Assembly (NCBI GenBank): GCA_937930265.1
Contig: CALGLI010000326.1
Location: 1-8,749, forward strand
DNA: 8,749 bases
DNA from: an uncultured Veillonella sp.
GTDB lineage: Bacteria; Bacillota; Negativicutes; Veillonellales; Veillonellaceae
Direction of reading: 5' to 3'
The notes beneath the pieces are model-generated. The model had not been told where the DNA came from. It made no database searches and saw only the letters and a list, made by a program, of their open reading frames with translations. The position numbers and the translations under genes were made by a program. Below are positions 1-6,980 of this stretch, piece by piece (position 1 is the first letter of the stretch; each line of letters begins with the position of its first letter).

Positions 1-1
1 A

Positions 2-319
2 GATAATTCCTTCTATTTTTCAGAGGAAATCCTAAGTACTTTGGATAGAAAAATGACCATCAAAGTATCGGACCGTGCTACCATTTTTAACTTGATGGTT
101 GGTTTGAATGGATATACTATTAGTTCTGGTATTTTGAGCCGTGAATTAAATGATGATAAGATCATTGCCATCCCTCTCGATGTAGAAGATACAATGACTA
201 TGGGGTACTTAATGCCACACATGCTAGAGCCAAGTCCTATTGCGAAAAAATATTTAAAACTATTGAAAGAACATATTCGCAACTATGGTTTTGAAGTAAT
301 GGAATGGAAAAAGAAATAA
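2..319 (+). CDS. LysR-family transcriptional regulator, C-terminal fragment (5' end outside window)
   Basis: The frame is open from the first complete codon at the window edge to the TAA at 317-319, giving about 105 residues. There is no ribosome binding site before the internal TTG (41) or ATG, so this is the tail of a longer gene. The fragment resembles the last part of a LysR effector-binding domain. It has a stretch reading NLMVGLNGYTISSGIL, where LysR proteins carry their 'v..GlGi..lp' segment, then a charged strand ending IIAIPLD, and finally the typical closing helix SPIAKKYLKLLKEHI. No DNA-binding domain is visible because it would lie upstream, and the effector cannot be deduced. It is co-directional with the mutase operon but separated from it by a terminator, so a regulatory link is only speculation. 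The family call is fairly sure; the subfamily is unknown. Confidence 0.72.
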   Translation, partial: DNSFYFSEEILSTLDRKMTIKVSDRATIFNLMVGLNGYTISSGILSRELNDDKIIAIPLDVEDTMTMGYLMPHMLEPSPIAKKYLKLLKEHIRNYGFEVMEWKKK

Positions 320-349
320 GCGTTTGTAATAGAATAGAAGTAATAGAAC

Positions 350-383
350 AGAGGTATGCTAGTGTAGGCATACCTCTATTTTA
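350..383 (+). terminator. Intrinsic terminator of the LysR-type gene
   Basis: A perfect 10-bp inverted repeat (AGAGGTATGC at 350-359 with GCATACCTCT at 368-377) encloses an 8-nt loop and is followed by ATTTTATT. It starts 31 nt after the stop codon. The T-tract is interrupted but U-rich, which fits a Rho-independent terminator. Confidence 0.85.
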
Positions 384-554
384 TTGAGAATAAATTTTAA
401 TTATATAGTGGATAACTGCTAGTAATACAATGGCGGTCTATTATGAGATATATGCTAACTAGTATGTTGATGGGATGGTAAAATGCAATATCGGTATCTA
501 ATAATAACTGTGATTTATGTCAACGTGAAAGGTTGTTATAGTCTATAAATGGCG

Positions 555-583
555 TTCTATTCTTTCAGAAAACAGTTTATAAT
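555..583 (+). promoter_or_regulatory. Candidate promoter of the riboswitch-mutAB-meaB transcript
   Basis: A perfect TATAAT lies at 578-583, about 20 nt before the first riboswitch helix, where a start site near 590 would be expected. The hexamer 17 nt upstream (TTCTAT, 555-560) is a poor -35 match, so the promoter may need an activator or a different spacing. A second weak -10 (TATAAC) is at 589-594. The stretch from 384 to 554 is AT-rich and contains no gene I can support. Confidence 0.5.
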
Positions 584-602
584 CAAGGTATAACTTTATA
601 TT

Positions 603-788
603 CGCCTTACTGGTGCCGCGAGGCTTAATAGGGAAGCTTGGTGAAAAGCCAACACGGTCCCGCCGCTGTAAAGGGGAGCGAAGCTTCATGTAACGTCACT
701 GGGAAACTGGGAAGGCGAAGCGTAGCGAAGATCCTGAGTCAGAAGAACTGCCGTAAGAAGCATGTCGTTAGATCCGCGAGAGACGGGT
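603..788 (+). promoter_or_regulatory. Cobalamin (vitamin B12) riboswitch
   Basis: The segment carries the conserved blocks of the cobalamin aptamer in order: ACTGGTGCC (609-617), GGGAAGCTTGGTGAAAAGCC (631-650), the B12-box core ACGGTCCCGCCGCTGTAA (654-671) followed by GGGGAG, CACTGGGAA with CTGGGAAGGCG (698-718), and GAGTCAGAAGAACTGCC (736-752). The closing helix can be drawn as CTTAC (606-610) with GTAAG (753-757). A small hairpin at 772-788 (ATCCG / CGGGT around CGAGAGA) follows and may be the P13-like element of the family. A terminator at 831-860 makes this a transcriptional switch. Family knowledge says it senses a cobalamin form, probably adenosylcobalamin; which form cannot be read here. 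It lies upstream of a B12-dependent enzyme and not, as is more usual, a B12 synthesis, uptake or B12-independent isozyme gene. The aptamer call is secure; the exact borders are approximate. Confidence 0.95.
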
Positions 789-835
789 AGAGATGGTTTT
801 GCGCTAAGTGCATACGCTAAATCATAACCTACCGT
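783..835 (+). promoter_or_regulatory. Candidate antiterminator of the B12 riboswitch expression platform
   Basis: ACGGGTAG (783-790) can pair with CTACCGT (829-835), leaving one bulged G. This encloses a stable hairpin at 793-825: 11 positions on each side, with one T-T mismatch and one G-T wobble, and loop 804-814. The outer helix uses the first bases of the terminator's 5' arm (831-835) and also bases 783-788 of the hairpin at 772-788, so the three folds exclude one another. Drawn by eye; no folding energies were computed. Confidence 0.5.
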
Positions 836-860
836 TTTCAATCGAAAACGGTTTTTCTTT
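831..860 (+). terminator. Riboswitch-controlled intrinsic terminator
   Basis: A perfect 9-bp stem (ACCGTTTTC at 831-839 with GAAAACGGT at 844-852) with a 4-nt loop runs into TTTTCTTTT. It lies 218 nt before mutA and directly after the cobalamin aptamer, so it would stop transcription in the leader. Confidence 0.88.
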
Positions 861-1078
861 TATGAATGATAGTTATATCTTTCAGTAAGAGACTAGGTAG
901 GGTGATGAGTTATAGGGTTGGGTAGGGTATACCCAGTTTCTAATTGTTTATTTTATTTTATGAGAGCTGCAACGATTACATAAGCTATTAGAATCTCTAT
1001 GATGAGTTAAATCTCACTAGAAAAGTGGTTTGAGTAAGGGAACGTATGCCTATGTGGTCAGAGAAAGGAAGCTAGACT
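861..1078 (+). other. Untranslated leader between riboswitch terminator and mutA
   Basis: This 218-nt stretch holds no convincing gene. It contains four GGG tracts (900-902, 915-917, 920-922, 925-927), the last of which starts the 10-bp palindrome GGGTATACCC (925-934). It also contains an imperfect CTCA...TGAG dyad near 1013-1034 and several open frames of only 7-9 codons. One of these (ATG 1046 to TAG 1075) runs through the mutA ribosome binding site. I see no strong promoter here, so mutA expression probably depends on reading past the terminator at 831-860. Confidence 0.6.
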
Positions 1079-3253
1079 ATGGGACAAGACAAGCATCATG
1101 AACCACAAGTTCACGAAGAACAGTTTGAGCTACCAGATGTATCGTTTGATGAGTTTTCTATCCCTACCTACGAGGAGTGGAAAACGACGGTAGAAGGTAT
1201 CTTGAAAGGGAAAGATTTCCAAAAAAGTATGTATACAAAAACATACGAAGGAATTACTTTACAACCAATGTATTGGTTGAGCGACCAAGAGGGATTGACT
1301 CAAAACTTAACATATCCTGGTCGTGATAGCAATTTACGGGGGGCGAAAGCTAGTGGATATATCCATACACCTTGGACAATTGCACAACGTTGTGACGGAA
1401 AAACAATTGCTGACATGCATGACATGTTACAATTTGAATTACATAAAGGTAGCACAGCTATTAGTTTTACTCTGGATAGTGCTACTCGTAAAGGACAAGA
1501 TGCTACGAAAGCTGATGCTAAGGACGTAGCTGATGCAGGGGTATCCTTGTCTACTGTAGAAGAAGTAGAAGCTTTATTAAAAGGCATGGACTTAACTACA
1601 AAAGAATTAGATATTCGTACAGGTGCTAGTAGTGTATGCTGGGCGGCTGCCTTACATGCGCTTTGCGAATCTCAAGGGGTGGATGTGAAAGCCTTGTCTG
1701 GTATGATTGGGGCAGATCCAATTGGTACTTTGGCACAAGATGGTCATTTACCACGCCCTATGGACGAATATTTCGATGATATGGCACATACCATTGCTTG
1801 GGCATCTGCACATGCACCACAATTGCGCACAGTTTTGGTAGATACAGATGTATACCACAATGGCGGTGGCAATGACGTACAAGAATTGGGTTTTGCTATG
1901 TCTACGGCTGTGACATATTTACGTGAGATGGAACGCCGTGGTATCGATGTGAACACATTTGCGAAACAAATTCGCTTCCATGTGAGCGTAGGCGCGAATT
2001 TCTTTATGGAAATAGCTAAACTACGTGCCATAAAAATGGTATGGGCTCAAATTATTGAACATTGTGGAGGCGATGAAGAAGCGAAGAAAATTAACTTGTT
2101 CGTAAGTACATCTCACTTTACACAAACTGTATTTGATCCATATGTAAACTTATTACGTGCTGGTTCTCAATCCTTCTCTGCAGTAGTAGGTGGTATGGAT
2201 GGTATGTTTGTACGACCTCTTGATGGCTGCATTCGTCCAAGTGATGAATTCTCTCGCCGTATTGCCCGTAATATTCAAATCATGGAGCAACAAGAGTTCA
2301 ACTTCATTCAACCAGTTGACCCTGCCGGTGGTAGCTGGTACTTAGAACCATTAACACAAGAATTGACTGAAAAATCTTGGGCATTATTCCAAGAATTAGA
2401 AGGTAAAGGTGGCATCTTAGAAACATTAGTATCTGGTGAAACGCAAGAAGCCGTGGATGCTATTTTACAAAGCCGCTTTAAAAACTTGGCAACTCGTAAA
2501 GATCGTGCCGTTGGTAGTAACATGTATCCAAATATGACGGAAGAATTACTAGAAGTACCAGAGGTAGACTTTGAGGGCTTACGCCAAGCTCGTGCAGCAG
2601 CATTAGCTAATGTGGGTACAACTGATGCAGCTGAATTAGCTCTAAAAAAACTACAAGAATCCGACTTCAGTGAAATTGGCTCTTTGGTAAGTGCTGCCTA
2701 TACTGCATTAGTAGCGGGTGCTAGCTTTGGGCAAGTTTTCGAAGCCTTAGCAGATGGCAGTGAAGGTATCACTGTGAAAGCAATTCTTTCCCATCGTTGG
2801 ACAGAACAATACGAAGAATTGCGTATGCGTACTGAAACTTTCAAAGACACACATAATGGGGACAATGTTAAGATCTTCTTGGCTAACATGGGTCCAATTC
2901 CTCAACATAAAGCGAGAGCCGATTTCGTTACTTCTTTCATGCAAGTAGCTGAGTTTGACGTGCTTACCAATGATGGATTCCCAACTGTGGACGAAGCAGT
3001 AGCAGCTGCTTTAGCATCGAATGCAGATGTGACAATCGTATGTTCCACTGACGATACATACCCAGAATTGGCACCAGCAGTGACAAAAGCGATTAAAGCC
3101 GCTCGACCAGCTATGAAAGTATTCTTGGCAGGAGCTCCATCTCCAGAGTTGAAAGAACTTTGCGATGCAGCAGGCATGGATGATTATATTAGTGTACGCT
3201 CCAATTGCTATCAAACATTATTAGCAATGCAACGCGAGAAAGGAATGATGTAG
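1079..3253 (+). CDS. mutA: Methylmalonyl-CoA mutase, small (beta) subunit
   Basis: This is the non-catalytic partner of the heterodimeric mutase that interconverts succinyl-CoA and (R)-methylmalonyl-CoA in the cytoplasm. The 724-residue product has a mutase-type barrel region (roughly residues 50-560), recognisable from stretches such as TPWTIAQRC, ANFFMEIAKLRAIKMVWAQI and DPAGGSWYLE. A flavodoxin-like domain resembling the B12-binding domain follows (about 597-724). In that domain the cobalt-ligand motif DxHxxG is gone: the equivalent positions are I607, Q609 and A612, so it should not bind cobalamin. This is normal for small subunits. It is longer than the roughly 640-residue Propionibacterium protein. 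The ATG is supported by AAAGGAAG at 1064-1071. Its TAG stop abuts the ATG of mutB, and the mutB ribosome binding site lies inside its last codons, which suggests coupled translation and balanced subunits. The upstream B12 riboswitch should control it. Confidence 0.95.
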   Translation: MGQDKHHEPQVHEEQFELPDVSFDEFSIPTYEEWKTTVEGILKGKDFQKSMYTKTYEGITLQPMYWLSDQEGLTQNLTYPGRDSNLRGAKASGYIHTPWTIAQRCDGKTIADMHDMLQFELHKGSTAISFTLDSATRKGQDATKADAKDVADAGVSLSTVEEVEALLKGMDLTTKELDIRTGASSVCWAAALHALCESQGVDVKALSGMIGADPIGTLAQDGHLPRPMDEYFDDMAHTIAWASAHAPQLRTVLVDTDVYHNGGGNDVQELGFAMSTAVTYLREMERRGIDVNTFAKQIRFHVSVGANFFMEIAKLRAIKMVWAQIIEHCGGDEEAKKINLFVSTSHFTQTVFDPYVNLLRAGSQSFSAVVGGMDGMFVRPLDGCIRPSDEFSRRIARNIQIMEQQEFNFIQPVDPAGGSWYLEPLTQELTEKSWALFQELEGKGGILETLVSGETQEAVDAILQSRFKNLATRKDRAVGSNMYPNMTEELLEVPEVDFEGLRQARAAALANVGTTDAAELALKKLQESDFSEIGSLVSAAYTALVAGASFGQVFEALADGSEGITVKAILSHRWTEQYEELRMRTETFKDTHNGDNVKIFLANMGPIPQHKARADFVTSFMQVAEFDVLTNDGFPTVDEAVAAALASNADVTIVCSTDDTYPELAPAVTKAIKAARPAMKVFLAGAPSPELKELCDAAGMDDYISVRSNCYQTLLAMQREKGMM

Positions 3254-5437
3254 ATGATTCCGGATTTTAGAAATATTCCTTTTACAGCTGCTAGCCCGAA
3301 AGCATCCGATTTAGATGCATGGAAAGAGCAATTACAAGCTGAAACTGGCAAGTCCTATGATGACAACTTCATTCGTACTATGGAACAAATCGATGTGGGT
3401 CCTGTGTATGATGCCTCTATTTATGATCAATGTAACCATTTACAATACGTAGCGGGTATTCCTCCGTATCTTCGTGGACCATATGGCACAATGTATGTAC
3501 AACGTCCTTGGACAGTACGTCAATATGCAGGTTTCTCCACAGCGGAAGAATCCAATGCCTTTTACCGTCGTAACTTAGCGGCTGGTCAAAAAGGTTTGTC
3601 TATCGCCTTCGACTTGGCTACTCACCGTGGTTACGACTCTGACCACCCTCGTGTAGTCGGTGACGTTGGTAAAGCCGGCGTTGCGGTAGACTCCATCCTA
3701 GATATGGAAATCTTGTTCTCTGGTATTCCATTAGATCAAATGTCTGTATCCATGACAATGAATGGCGCCGTATTACCAGTTATGGCCTTCTATATCTTAG
3801 CTGGTGAAGAACAAGGTGTAGATAAATCTGTTATGGCTGGTACGATCCAAAATGATATTTTGAAAGAATTCATGGTGCGTAATACTTACATTTATCCACC
3901 AGCAGCTTCTATGCGTATCATCGGTGATATTTTTGCCTATACATCCAAATATATGCCTAAATTCAATAGTATTTCCATTTCTGGTTACCACATGCAAGAA
4001 GCAGGGGCTACAGCGGATATTGAATTAGGTTACACATTGGCCGATGGTTTGGAATACTTGCGTACAGGTGTGGCAGCGGGTCTTACAGTTGACCAATTCG
4101 CACCGCGCTTATCCTTCTTCTGGGCCATGGGTAAAAACTACTTCATGGAAATCGCTAAAATGCGTGCAGGTCGTATGTTATGGGCTAAAATTGTTAAATC
4201 CTTTGGTCCAAAAAATGTTAAATCTATGGCATTGCGTACTCACTCCCAAACATCTGGTTGGTCTTTAACAGAACAAGATCCATTCAATAATATCACTCGT
4301 ACATGTATCGAAGCGATGGCAGCAGCCTTGGGTCATACCCAATCCTTACATACGAACGCTCTTGACGAAGCGATTGCGTTGCCTACAGACTTCTCGGCGC
4401 GTATCGCTCGTAATACGCAATTGTATATCCAAGATGAAACTAACGTATGTAAAGTTATTGACCCATGGGGCGGTTCTTACTATGTAGAATTCTTGACGAA
4501 CCAATTGATTCGCAAAGCATGGGCTCATATCCAAGAAGTTGAAGCTTTGGGTGGTATGTCTAAAGCGATTGATACAGGACTTCCAAAAATGCGTATCGAA
4601 GAAGCGGCAGCTCGTCGCCAAGCGCACATTGACTCTGGCAGTGAAAAAATCGTCGGTGTTAACTACTTGCGTCTTGATAAAGAAGATCCATTAGATATTT
4701 TGGAAGTTGATAATACAGCGGTACGTTTGGCACAGATCGAACGCTTGAAAACATTGCGTGCTAATCGTGATAATGACAAAGTACGTAGCTGTTTGGATGC
4801 CATTACAAAAGCGATGGAAACAGGAGAAGGAAACTTGCTTGAATTAGCCGTAGAAGCAGCTCGTGCTCGTGCGTCTAAAGGTGAAATCTCTGATGCAGTT
4901 GAAAAAGTATGTGGACGTCATAAAGCGATCATTCGCTCCATTTCGGGCGTATACAGTAGCGAATTCAGCGATGACGATGTAATCACAGAAGTGCGCAGCA
5001 TGACTGAAAAATTTGAAGAGAAACATGGTCGCCGTCCACGTATTTTCGTAGCGAAAATGGGTCAAGATGGTCACGACCGCGGAGCTAAGGTAATTTCTAC
5101 AGCCTTCGCAGATATGGGCTATGACGTAGATATCGGACCTTTATTCCAAACTCCAGAAGAAGCAGCGAAAGATGCTGTAGATAATGACGTACATATCGTA
5201 GGTATGAGTTCCTTAGCAGCAGGTCATAAAACATTGATGCCTCAATTGTGTGAAGAACTTAAAAAATTAGGCCGTGAAGATATTATGGTTGTTATCGGTG
5301 GCGTTATCCCAGCTCAAGATTATGATTATCTCTATGAGCATGGTGCAGCAGCGATCTTCGGACCTGGTACAATCATCCCAGTTTGTGCTAAAAAAGTTCT
5401 CGAATTATTAGATGAACGATTAGATGAGGAAGAATAA
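3254..5437 (+). CDS. mutB: Methylmalonyl-CoA mutase, large (alpha) catalytic subunit
   Basis: This is the adenosylcobalamin-dependent catalytic subunit, 727 residues, essentially the length of the Propionibacterium large subunit, and it aligns with that protein as I remember it over its whole length. The barrel domain contains RPWTVRQYAGF with the catalytic tyrosine at Y91, FMVRNTYIYPP with R209 contacting the CoA substrate, and ISGYHMQEAGATADIE with the catalytic H246. The C-terminal B12 domain (about 595-727) carries KMGQDGHDRG with K601, D605, H607 (lower axial cobalt ligand) and G610, followed by GPLFQTPEE, SSLAAGHKT and the GG motif in VVIGGVIP. All key residues are present, so it should be active. 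In a propionate former it would run from succinyl-CoA to methylmalonyl-CoA. It starts directly after the mutA stop, with AAAGGAA at about 3239-3245 as ribosome binding site. Confidence 0.98.
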   Translation: MIPDFRNIPFTAASPKASDLDAWKEQLQAETGKSYDDNFIRTMEQIDVGPVYDASIYDQCNHLQYVAGIPPYLRGPYGTMYVQRPWTVRQYAGFSTAEESNAFYRRNLAAGQKGLSIAFDLATHRGYDSDHPRVVGDVGKAGVAVDSILDMEILFSGIPLDQMSVSMTMNGAVLPVMAFYILAGEEQGVDKSVMAGTIQNDILKEFMVRNTYIYPPAASMRIIGDIFAYTSKYMPKFNSISISGYHMQEAGATADIELGYTLADGLEYLRTGVAAGLTVDQFAPRLSFFWAMGKNYFMEIAKMRAGRMLWAKIVKSFGPKNVKSMALRTHSQTSGWSLTEQDPFNNITRTCIEAMAAALGHTQSLHTNALDEAIALPTDFSARIARNTQLYIQDETNVCKVIDPWGGSYYVEFLTNQLIRKAWAHIQEVEALGGMSKAIDTGLPKMRIEEAAARRQAHIDSGSEKIVGVNYLRLDKEDPLDILEVDNTAVRLAQIERLKTLRANRDNDKVRSCLDAITKAMETGEGNLLELAVEAARARASKGEISDAVEKVCGRHKAIIRSISGVYSSEFSDDDVITEVRSMTEKFEEKHGRRPRIFVAKMGQDGHDRGAKVISTAFADMGYDVDIGPLFQTPEEAAKDAVDNDVHIVGMSSLAAGHKTLMPQLCEELKKLGREDIMVVIGGVIPAQDYDYLYEHGAAAIFGPGTIIPVCAKKVLELLDERLDEEE

Positions 5438-5472
5438 TCTGATTAGATGATTCTAAACTCATAAATAGGTAA

Positions 5473-5534
5473 GACATGACACGTAGTCAGTGCCTCGTGC
5501 TACTTTGTAGCTGGCTACTGATTGCGTGTTTGTC
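5473..5534 (+). other. Long stem-loop between mutB and meaB
   Basis: This 62-nt segment folds into one long imperfect hairpin. GACA (5473-5476) pairs with TGTC (5531-5534). A continuous 13-bp helix pairs 5479-5491 with 5517-5529 (two G-T wobbles). GCC (5492-5494) pairs with GGC (5513-5515), and GCTAC (5499-5503) with GTAGC (5507-5511) around a TTT loop. No T-tract follows, so it is not a normal terminator. It may stabilise or process the mRNA, or set lower meaB expression relative to the mutase genes. Pairings were read by eye. Confidence 0.7.
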
Positions 5535-5550
5535 ATATTCGAATCGGTGA

Positions 5551-5560
5551 AAGGAGGGTG
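5551..5560 (+). promoter_or_regulatory. Strong ribosome binding site of meaB
   Basis: AAGGAGGGTG at 5551-5560 nearly matches the full anti-Shine-Dalgarno complement and sits 7 nt (counted from GGAGG) before the ATG at 5565. It fixes the meaB start there, in preference to the in-frame GTG at 5526, which lies inside the stem-loop. Confidence 0.88.
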
Positions 5561-5564
5561 TCTT

Positions 5565-6749
5565 ATGAGTGATGATACCTATAAGCCTTCTTGGGTTCCT
5601 GAGGAGAAAGATGATAAATTTGCATGCCGTGTCATGCGCGGTGTGGATGGTGGACATGATGGGATGGATGCACATATGAATGCACCACAAAAGCCGGTAG
5701 CTCCTAAGATAGTAAAACGGAAAAAATTGACCGTTGATGACTATGTAGAAGGGGTGCTATCGGGCAATCGTATGATTTTATCTCGGGCCATTACACTAAT
5801 AGAAAGTAATGCAGCAGCCCACTTTGAAATGGCTCAACAAGTTATTCAGCGGCTATTGCCGTATACAGGAAAATCTACTCGTGTAGGGATTACAGGGGTG
5901 CCGGGCGCTGGTAAATCTACCTTAATTGAAGCACTAGGCACAAAACTATGTCAACATGGTCATAAAGTGGCGGTTCTTGCAGTGGATCCATCTAGTACAG
6001 TCACAGGTGGTTCCATTCTAGGGGATAAAACTCGAATGGAACAACTTTCACGGGAGCCAAATGCATTCATTCGTCCATCCCCATCGGGCGGTACCTTGGG
6101 AGGTTTGACCCGTAAAAGTAGAGAAACATTGCTCCTATGTGAAGCCGCTGGGTATGATACAATCCTAGTGGAAACCGTAGGGGTAGGTCAAAGTGAAACC
6201 ACAGTACGTTCTATGGTAGATTTTTTCTTACTCGTTGTGTTGACTGGTGCTGGTGATGAACTGCAAGGTATGAAAAAAGGCGTTATGGAATTAGCTGATG
6301 CTATTGTCGTGAATAAAGCCGATGGAGATAACTTGCAACGTGCCAAAGTGACTCGCCAAGAATACGAACGTATTTTGTGGTTCATTCGTGATGCTACAGA
6401 ACAATGGACAACCCATGCCTACACATGTTCTGCCTACACTGGGGATGGTATCATGGAATTGTGGCAAGGTGTTATTGAAAAATTTATGGAACAATGTAAA
6501 GGTAATGGAGTGTTACAAGCACGTCGCCGTGACCAAACTTTATCGTGGGTATATTCCATGGTGGAAGAACATTTGCAAAACTTGTTCTATCGAGCTCCGG
6601 AAATTGTGTCTTGTCGTGGAGGCATCGAAGATGCTGTCATTGAGGGCCGCTTAACACCAACATTGGCAGTGCAACAATTTATTAATACTTTCACACAAAC
6701 GGCATTGGGGGATCAAGCGAAGAATACCCCATTATTTGAGCTGAAATAA
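5565..6749 (+). CDS. meaB: Methylmalonyl-CoA mutase-associated GTPase MeaB (ArgK/YgfD family)
   Basis: MeaB is a G3E-family P-loop GTPase that binds the mutase, gates adenosylcobalamin loading and protects the enzyme from inactivation. The 394-residue product has Walker A GVPGAGKS (111-118), the family segments VLAVDPSSTVTGGSILGDKTRM and FIRPSPSGGTLGG, a Walker B/switch region ETVGVGQ (203-209), GAGDELQGMKKG, and the guanine-specificity motif NKAD (250-253). The helical dimerisation region occupies the C-terminus. Typical family members are about 330 residues. The excess is an N-terminal extension of roughly 55 residues before the usual SRAITLIES segment; it contains C21, H31, H37 and several Asp residues and ends in a basic patch (KIVKRKK, 48-54). 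The gene sits 127 nt after mutB behind a large stem-loop and is probably cotranscribed. A terminator follows at once, so no epimerase gene follows in this operon. Confidence 0.95.
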   Translation: MSDDTYKPSWVPEEKDDKFACRVMRGVDGGHDGMDAHMNAPQKPVAPKIVKRKKLTVDDYVEGVLSGNRMILSRAITLIESNAAAHFEMAQQVIQRLLPYTGKSTRVGITGVPGAGKSTLIEALGTKLCQHGHKVAVLAVDPSSTVTGGSILGDKTRMEQLSREPNAFIRPSPSGGTLGGLTRKSRETLLLCEAAGYDTILVETVGVGQSETTVRSMVDFFLLVVLTGAGDELQGMKKGVMELADAIVVNKADGDNLQRAKVTRQEYERILWFIRDATEQWTTHAYTCSAYTGDGIMELWQGVIEKFMEQCKGNGVLQARRRDQTLSWVYSMVEEHLQNLFYRAPEIVSCRGGIEDAVIEGRLTPTLAVQQFINTFTQTALGDQAKNTPLFELK

Positions 6750-6753
6750 ATGC

Positions 6754-6783
6754 GAAACAGGAGGGGAATCTCTCCTGTTTTCT
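6754..6783 (+). terminator. Intrinsic terminator ending the mutA-mutB-meaB operon
   Basis: AAACAGGAG (6755-6763) pairs perfectly with CTCCTGTTT (6772-6780) around an 8-nt loop, extended by a G-T pair and followed by a short T-run. It begins five bases after the meaB stop codon. Confidence 0.82.
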
Positions 6784-6951
6784 GCGTATCTAGATAAAAT
6801 CCTAGTATTTTTTTGGGTATATGGATTTTGAAAGATATAAAATGAAAAATGTATAATAAAAATCTATATGTGTGATAAAAGTAACACAAAAATAATACGA
6901 ATGTGTATTCTAAATGGATGTGTAAAATTTATTTAGAACTTAAAAGAATAG

Positions 6952-6980
6952 GGAAATAAATGGTCCAATTATTTATTTCC
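6952..6980. promoter_or_regulatory. Candidate operator: perfect 10-bp inverted repeat before the hydrogenase gene
   Basis: GGAAATAAAT (6952-6961) and ATTTATTTCC (6971-6980) are exact inverted copies separated by 9 bases. The right arm runs into the -35 position of the promoter ending at 7005. Because it lies upstream of the likely transcription start, it would act as DNA, for instance as a binding site for a dimeric regulator, and not as an mRNA hairpin. The regulator is unknown. Confidence 0.55.

Noticed and set aside
509..524. CRP/FNR-like site TGTGA-N6-TCAAC upstream of the riboswitch promoter
   Set aside because: Only one half-site fits well, the second is degenerate, and the distance of about 55 bp to the -10 is not diagnostic. 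Chance is a sufficient explanation in AT-rich DNA.
2879..2920. Loss of the DxHxxG cobalamin motif in MutA as a sign of a defective gene
   Set aside because: Small subunits of heterodimeric methylmalonyl-CoA mutases normally lack it. The reading frame is intact and full length.
5526..5564. Upstream GTG start for meaB (13 extra residues)
   Set aside because: The GTG lies inside the 5473-5534 stem-loop without a ribosome binding site, while a near-perfect one precedes the ATG at 5565.
6796..6829. AAAATCC...GGATTTT inverted repeat after the meaB terminator
   Set aside because: It is a 7-bp stem with a 20-nt loop in very AT-rich sequence; it is weak and has no clear role.
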